The position numbers and the translations under genes are program-made. From an uncultured Anaerostipes sp. (GTDB taxonomy: Bacteria > Bacillota > Clostridia > Lachnospirales > Lachnospiraceae), in contig CAAEIR010000424.1 in the NCBI GenBank assembly GCA_900756035.1, forward strand, positions 1 to 16,646: a stretch of DNA of 16,646 bases. Reading direction: 5' to 3'. Within the stretch, counting starts at the first letter, position 1; each line of letters starts with the position of its first letter. Shown in pieces: positions 13,762 to 16,646 of this stretch. Under the pieces are notes generated by a model, which saw only the letters and a list, made by a program, of their open reading frames with translations, was not told where the DNA came from and did no database searches.

Positions 13762-16125
13762 TTATCTGGAAATCCGCAGAATACGGATAGAGTTTAAGAC
13801 ACAGAGCATAGCAACTCCGGTGTCGGCAAAGACTGCCATCCACATATTCGCATGTCCGGTCAGTCCGAGGATCATAACCAGTGCTTTTACGATTAAAGCA
13901 AATACAACATTTTGCCATGCAATACGACTGGCCTGCTTTCCTATGGAAATTGCCTGAGGAATGGCTTCTACACTAGAGGTCATAAAGACAACATCTGCAG
14001 CTTCAATCGCTGCGTCAGCACCGCTGCCCATGGCAGCTCCACAGTCGGCTCCGGCGAGTACCGGTGCATCGTTGATACCATCTCCGATAAACATAACAGC
14101 GCCATGTTTTTTTCGCTCTTCCTGAAGTTTTTCTAACTTTTCGTCTGGAAGAAGTCGGGCATATACCTGATCAATTCCGGTTTCTTTTGCAATCGCATTT
14201 GCAGTGGTCTCAGAATCACCGGTTAACATTACGGTGTGAAGGCTTTGGGCTTTGAGGGACGCAATTGCAGATTTTGCATCTTCTTTCAGGGTATCGGAAA
14301 TTATAATGGAACCAATGAAAACCCCGTCTTTTGCGAGAAAGACTTCGGTTCCATAGGAAGCGGAATCTGCATATTCACCGATAACGTTATATTGTTTCAT
14401 TAATTTTTTGTTTCCGGCAAGAATCTGGGAGCCGGATAATGTAATAACAGAGCCGTGTCCTGCAATTTCTTTTGCCTGTTCAGGTTTTTCATAAGAGATG
14501 TCCCCCTGACTCGCTGCTTCCAGAATACTTTTTCCGATCGGATGAGTGGAAGCTGCTTCACAAGAAGCTGCAAAAGACAAAAGCTGATCTTTTGTTATGT
14601 CTCCGACAGGGAGAATTTCCTGTACTTGAAAATTTCCCTTAGTAATTGTTCCGGTCTTATCCATAATGACGGAAGTAATATTTTTTAAAGTTTCCAGAGC
14701 GGCGCCGCCTTTAAATAAAATTCCCATTTTAGATCCGGCACCAATTCCTGAGAAAAATGCCAGGGGAACACTCAGTACCAGAGCACATGGGCAGCTGATT
14801 ACTAAGAAGGTCAGGGCAGTATAAACCCAGTAGTTCCAGTCTCCGGTAACCAGAGATGGAAGGATTGCAGTTGCCAGTGCAAGAATAACGACAAATGGCG
14901 TGTAAATTCTTGAAAAACGAGTAATAAAACGATCCATTTTTGGTTTGCTTGCGGCGGCATTTTCAACAGAATTCATAATTCGAGATACCATTGACTCTTC
15001 CAGGATTTTCTCAACTTTCATCTGAATAACTCCGGAAGTGTTCATGCAGCCTGAGGTAACAGGGGTTCCCACAGACGCAGAAACAGGAACTGGTTCTCCG
15101 GTAACCGGAGACGTATCAATCATAGTCTCTCCGGTGGTAATGATTCCATCCAGAGGAATACGATCACCGGGACGAACCATCACAATGTCTCCGATTTGGG
15201 CTTCTTCAGCGTTGATAACGGAAACTTCTCCGGAAGGTAAGACAAGATTTACCACTTCCGGACGCATATCAATAACGTCCATAATCTGTGAGCGGCTTCT
15301 GGCAACCGCCCGGTCTTCAAAGTATTCTCCAATCCGGTAGAACAGCATAACGCCAACGGCCTCTGCATATTCTCCAATAACAAATGCTCCGATTGTGGCA
15401 ATACTCATTAAAAAGTTTTCATCAAAGACCTGCCCTCTTATAATATTTCGAAATGCGGTCCAGAGAATTTTTGCACCCAGAACCAGATAACCGGCGATAA
15501 AAAGGGCAGTACTAAGGGTCGGAAAAGAAGCTTTTATCAAATTCCCTGAGAGAAACAAAAGAATGCAGGCGCCGAGTTCAAGAAGAACCTTCGTGTTCTC
15601 AGAGATACCACCCTTTTCTGTCTGCTGTTTTTGCTTTTTTACAGAAGAAGAACGCAGGTTCACAGAAACATCCGGTTCAATGGAAGTACATATCTTCTGG
15701 ATTTTTGGAAGCAAAGCAGGTGCATCATCGGCCCAGATCCGAAGCTGTTTTGTAGCATAAGTAAGTGTAGCCGCATGAACGTCAGGAAGTGCGTTAATCT
15801 GTTCTTCCATTTTACCGGCACAGTGAGCGCAGCTCAGTTGATTTACAATAAAAACAGTTGCAGGACCGTTTCCCTCTTCCACTTTTACATGAGGTTTTTC
15901 ATCATGATCGTGGTGATGGTGTTCTTCTCCACATTCACAGTGATCATGGTGATGGTGCTCTTCTCCACATTCACAGTGATCATGGTGATGGTGTTCCCCG
16001 TCAGATTCACAGTGATCATGGTGATGATGTTCTTCCCCGCATTCGCAGTGGTCGTGGTGCTGATGTTCTTCTTCGTATTCGCAGTGAGCACAGCTCAAAT
16101 TCTTAAATTCATAAGTCTTCTTCAT
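13762..16125 (-). CDS. P1B-type metal ATPase (Zn2+/Cd2+/Pb2+ efflux) with His/Cys repeat domain
   Basis: A 787-residue membrane pump of the ZntA/CadA group, expected to expel divalent metals using ATP. A Cys-containing stub (SCAHC, Cys12/Cys15) is followed by five 12-residue His/Cys repeats (15-74) and a complete heavy-metal-associated domain (about 88-158, Cys99/Cys102). The core has TGE (342-344), the metal-site motif SCPCAL (Cys445, Cys447), phosphorylation site DKTGT (Asp489), HP motif (528-529) and GDGINDAP (681-688). Lys747 and Asp768 near the C-terminus match the residues that mark zinc-type pumps. The array should bind many metal ions. It starts 17 bases inside the end of arsR, indicating translational coupling, and shares its promoter. 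Confidence 0.93.
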   Translation of the reverse strand: MKKTYEFKNLSCAHCEYEEEHQHHDHCECGEEHHHHDHCESDGEHHHHDHCECGEEHHHHDHCECGEEHHHHDHDEKPHVKVEEGNGPATVFIVNQLSCAHCAGKMEEQINALPDVHAATLTYATKQLRIWADDAPALLPKIQKICTSIEPDVSVNLRSSSVKKQKQQTEKGGISENTKVLLELGACILLFLSGNLIKASFPTLSTALFIAGYLVLGAKILWTAFRNIIRGQVFDENFLMSIATIGAFVIGEYAEAVGVMLFYRIGEYFEDRAVARSRSQIMDVIDMRPEVVNLVLPSGEVSVINAEEAQIGDIVMVRPGDRIPLDGIITTGETMIDTSPVTGEPVPVSASVGTPVTSGCMNTSGVIQMKVEKILEESMVSRIMNSVENAAASKPKMDRFITRFSRIYTPFVVILALATAILPSLVTGDWNYWVYTALTFLVISCPCALVLSVPLAFFSGIGAGSKMGILFKGGAALETLKNITSVIMDKTGTITKGNFQVQEILPVGDITKDQLLSFAASCEAASTHPIGKSILEAASQGDISYEKPEQAKEIAGHGSVITLSGSQILAGNKKLMKQYNVIGEYADSASYGTEVFLAKDGVFIGSIIISDTLKEDAKSAIASLKAQSLHTVMLTGDSETTANAIAKETGIDQVYARLLPDEKLEKLQEERKKHGAVMFIGDGINDAPVLAGADCGAAMGSGADAAIEAADVVFMTSSVEAIPQAISIGKQASRIAWQNVVFALIVKALVMILGLTGHANMWMAVFADTGVAMLCVLNSIRILRISR
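15904..16083 (-). repeat. Five tandem 36-bp coding repeats (His/Cys-rich)
   Basis: The 180 bases encode residues 15-74 of the ATPase in five 12-residue units with consensus CECGEEHHHHDH. Units 2, 4 and 5 are identical in protein sequence. Unit 1 reads CEYEEEHQHHDH and unit 3 CESDGEHHHHDH. At DNA level the units are highly alike, so copy number may vary between strains by slippage or recombination. Confidence 0.9.
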
Positions 16126-16504
16126 AGATTCCCCTCCTGTGGAAAACTGTTTTTAACATATCTGAAATTAATTCTCCGTCAGCAGTATTTGAGATGGTGT
16201 AATGAACTTCTTTACCAATCCGGCGGCTGCTGATAACACCAAGCTGTTTCAGCGATCGGAGATGGTGGGAAACAGCCGGCGGGCTCATATCGATAGCAGC
16301 AGCAATGTTGCGGACACAGACTTCTCTGTCATAGAGTAAATATAAAATTCGAAGTCTGGTACTATCGCTGAGCAGACTAAACAAGCTGGCAGTTTCAATC
16401 GAAAATTCTTCTGGTGGAAGCGCCTTTTTTAATTCTGTGACATCACATCCATGTCCGTGAATCTCAACAGAAGTAATTTGTGGGTCTTTTATTTTATCAT
16501 TCAT
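16109..16504 (-). CDS. ArsR/SmtB-family metal-sensing repressor
   Basis: A 131-residue winged-helix repressor. SLLSDSTRLRILYLL (43-57) and SPPAVSHHLRSLKQLGVISSRRIGK (74-98) are the ArsR signatures. Potential metal ligands are His16, His18 and Cys20 near the N-terminus, Cys63 in helix 3 (REVCVRN), and Asp109, Glu111 and His122 at the dimer helix, where SmtB-type proteins have Asp-x-His-x10-His. It probably represses its own promoter and the ATPase until zinc or cadmium binds. The start at 16504 is preceded on the minus strand by AAAGGAT. The gene overlaps the ATPase start by 17 bases. Confidence 0.93.
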   Translation of the reverse strand: MNDKIKDPQITSVEIHGHGCDVTELKKALPPEEFSIETASLFSLLSDSTRLRILYLLYDREVCVRNIAAAIDMSPPAVSHHLRSLKQLGVISSRRIGKEVHYTISNTADGELISDMLKTVFHRRGIYEEDL

Positions 16505-16553
16505 TCAATCATCCTTTCACATAAAAGATTAAATAATTGCTTAATTGTTTATG

Positions 16554-16580
16554 ATTTGAATATAATACAATCTATTTGAA
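16554..16580. promoter_or_regulatory. Candidate ArsR operator
   Basis: The heptamer ATTTGAA occurs at 16554-16560 and again at 16574-16580, exactly 20 bp apart, or two helical turns. The first copy touches the -10 box and the second lies in the spacer near the -35 box. TCAAAT-type half-sites are found in CadC/ArsR-family operators. A repressor bound here would block RNA polymerase. Confidence 0.4.
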
Positions 16581-16587
16581 AAGTCAA
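16559..16587 (-). promoter_or_regulatory. Predicted sigma-A promoter of the arsR-ATPase operon
   Basis: On the minus strand, TTGACT (16587-16582) and TATATT (16564-16559), each 5 of 6 consensus, are separated by 17 bp. The leader is about 45 bases long. It contains a tandem TAATTGCT/TAATTGTT repeat, seen on the + strand at 16534-16549. Confidence 0.65.
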
Positions 16588-16598
16588 GAATAAAAATG

Positions 16599-16617
16599 AT
16601 TTTTCAAAATGAAAAAT
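16599..16617. repeat. 8-bp inverted repeat upstream of the arsR promoter
   Basis: ATTTTTCA (16599-16606) and TGAAAAAT (16610-16617) are perfect complements around AAA. It lies 11 bp upstream of the -35 box of the minus-strand promoter. It might be a second regulator site, or may reflect AT-rich composition. Confidence 0.35.
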
Positions 16618-16646
16618 AATCTTGCGTTTTGAAAAAAATAGTGTTA

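Noticed and set aside
15904..16083. Regular 36-bp repeats suggestive of a CRISPR array
   Set aside because: The repeats are contiguous without spacers and translate in frame to a His/Cys motif within a metal pump.
15631..16233. 200-codon open frame on the + strand opposite the ATPase N-terminus
   Set aside because: It is the mirror of the His/Cys repeat and heavy-metal domain. Its low-complexity sequence has no family signature, and the minus-strand protein is clearly real.

Overview
The window looks like chromosomal DNA of a low-GC Gram-positive anaerobe of the Clostridia, most probably a Lachnospiraceae member. The reasons are AGGAGG-type ribosome binding sites at nearly every gene, AT-rich spacers, many PTS genes and a PRD-type regulator. 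No mobile element, tRNA, rRNA or CRISPR array is visible. The genus is not resolvable from sequence reading alone.

Layout. (1) 1-500: gene-free region with two copies of a hairpin-bearing repeat, two large inverted repeats, terminator-like stems, and then the promoter and leader of the first operon. (2) 501-10152, all + strand: a sugar operon. In order it holds a PRD/EIIB/EIIA-domain regulator, a class II aldolase, PTS EIIA, EIIB and EIIC of the fructose family, a two-domain cupin protein, a HAD phosphatase, an RpiB/LacAB-type isomerase, a TIM-barrel epimerase/isomerase of the D-tagatose 3-epimerase type, DhaK, and DhaL. Stable hairpins after the cupin gene and after dhaK divide it into three blocks, and dhaL has its own good promoter. 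(3) 10153-10707: terminator, a structured RNA resembling 6S RNA with its own promoter, then the pyrG promoter. (4) 10708-12312: pyrG (CTP synthase). (5) 12411-13667: a zinc-type alcohol dehydrogenase resembling L-sorbose-1-phosphate reductase. (6) 13762-16504, - strand: an ArsR-family metal sensor and a P1B-type zinc/cadmium/lead ATPase with a five-fold His/Cys repeat, sharing a promoter near 16560-16587.

How the genes may work together (inference). A sugar or polyol enters through the three-part PTS and becomes a phosphate ester. The isomerase/epimerase set (cupin, RpiB-like, TIM barrel) rearranges it. The class II aldolase cleaves a ketose phosphate, and DhaK/DhaL phosphorylate an unphosphorylated ketose or triose so that it can enter glycolysis. 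The substrate cannot be named. The RpiB-like plus DhaK-like pairing is reminiscent of tetrose (erythrulose) pathways, and a ketose-1-phosphate route giving dihydroxyacetone phosphate plus a free aldehyde is equally consistent. Several family members carry changes at normally conserved catalytic or phosphorylation positions, which suggests a specialised substrate. The metal-efflux pair is a self-contained regulator-pump module.
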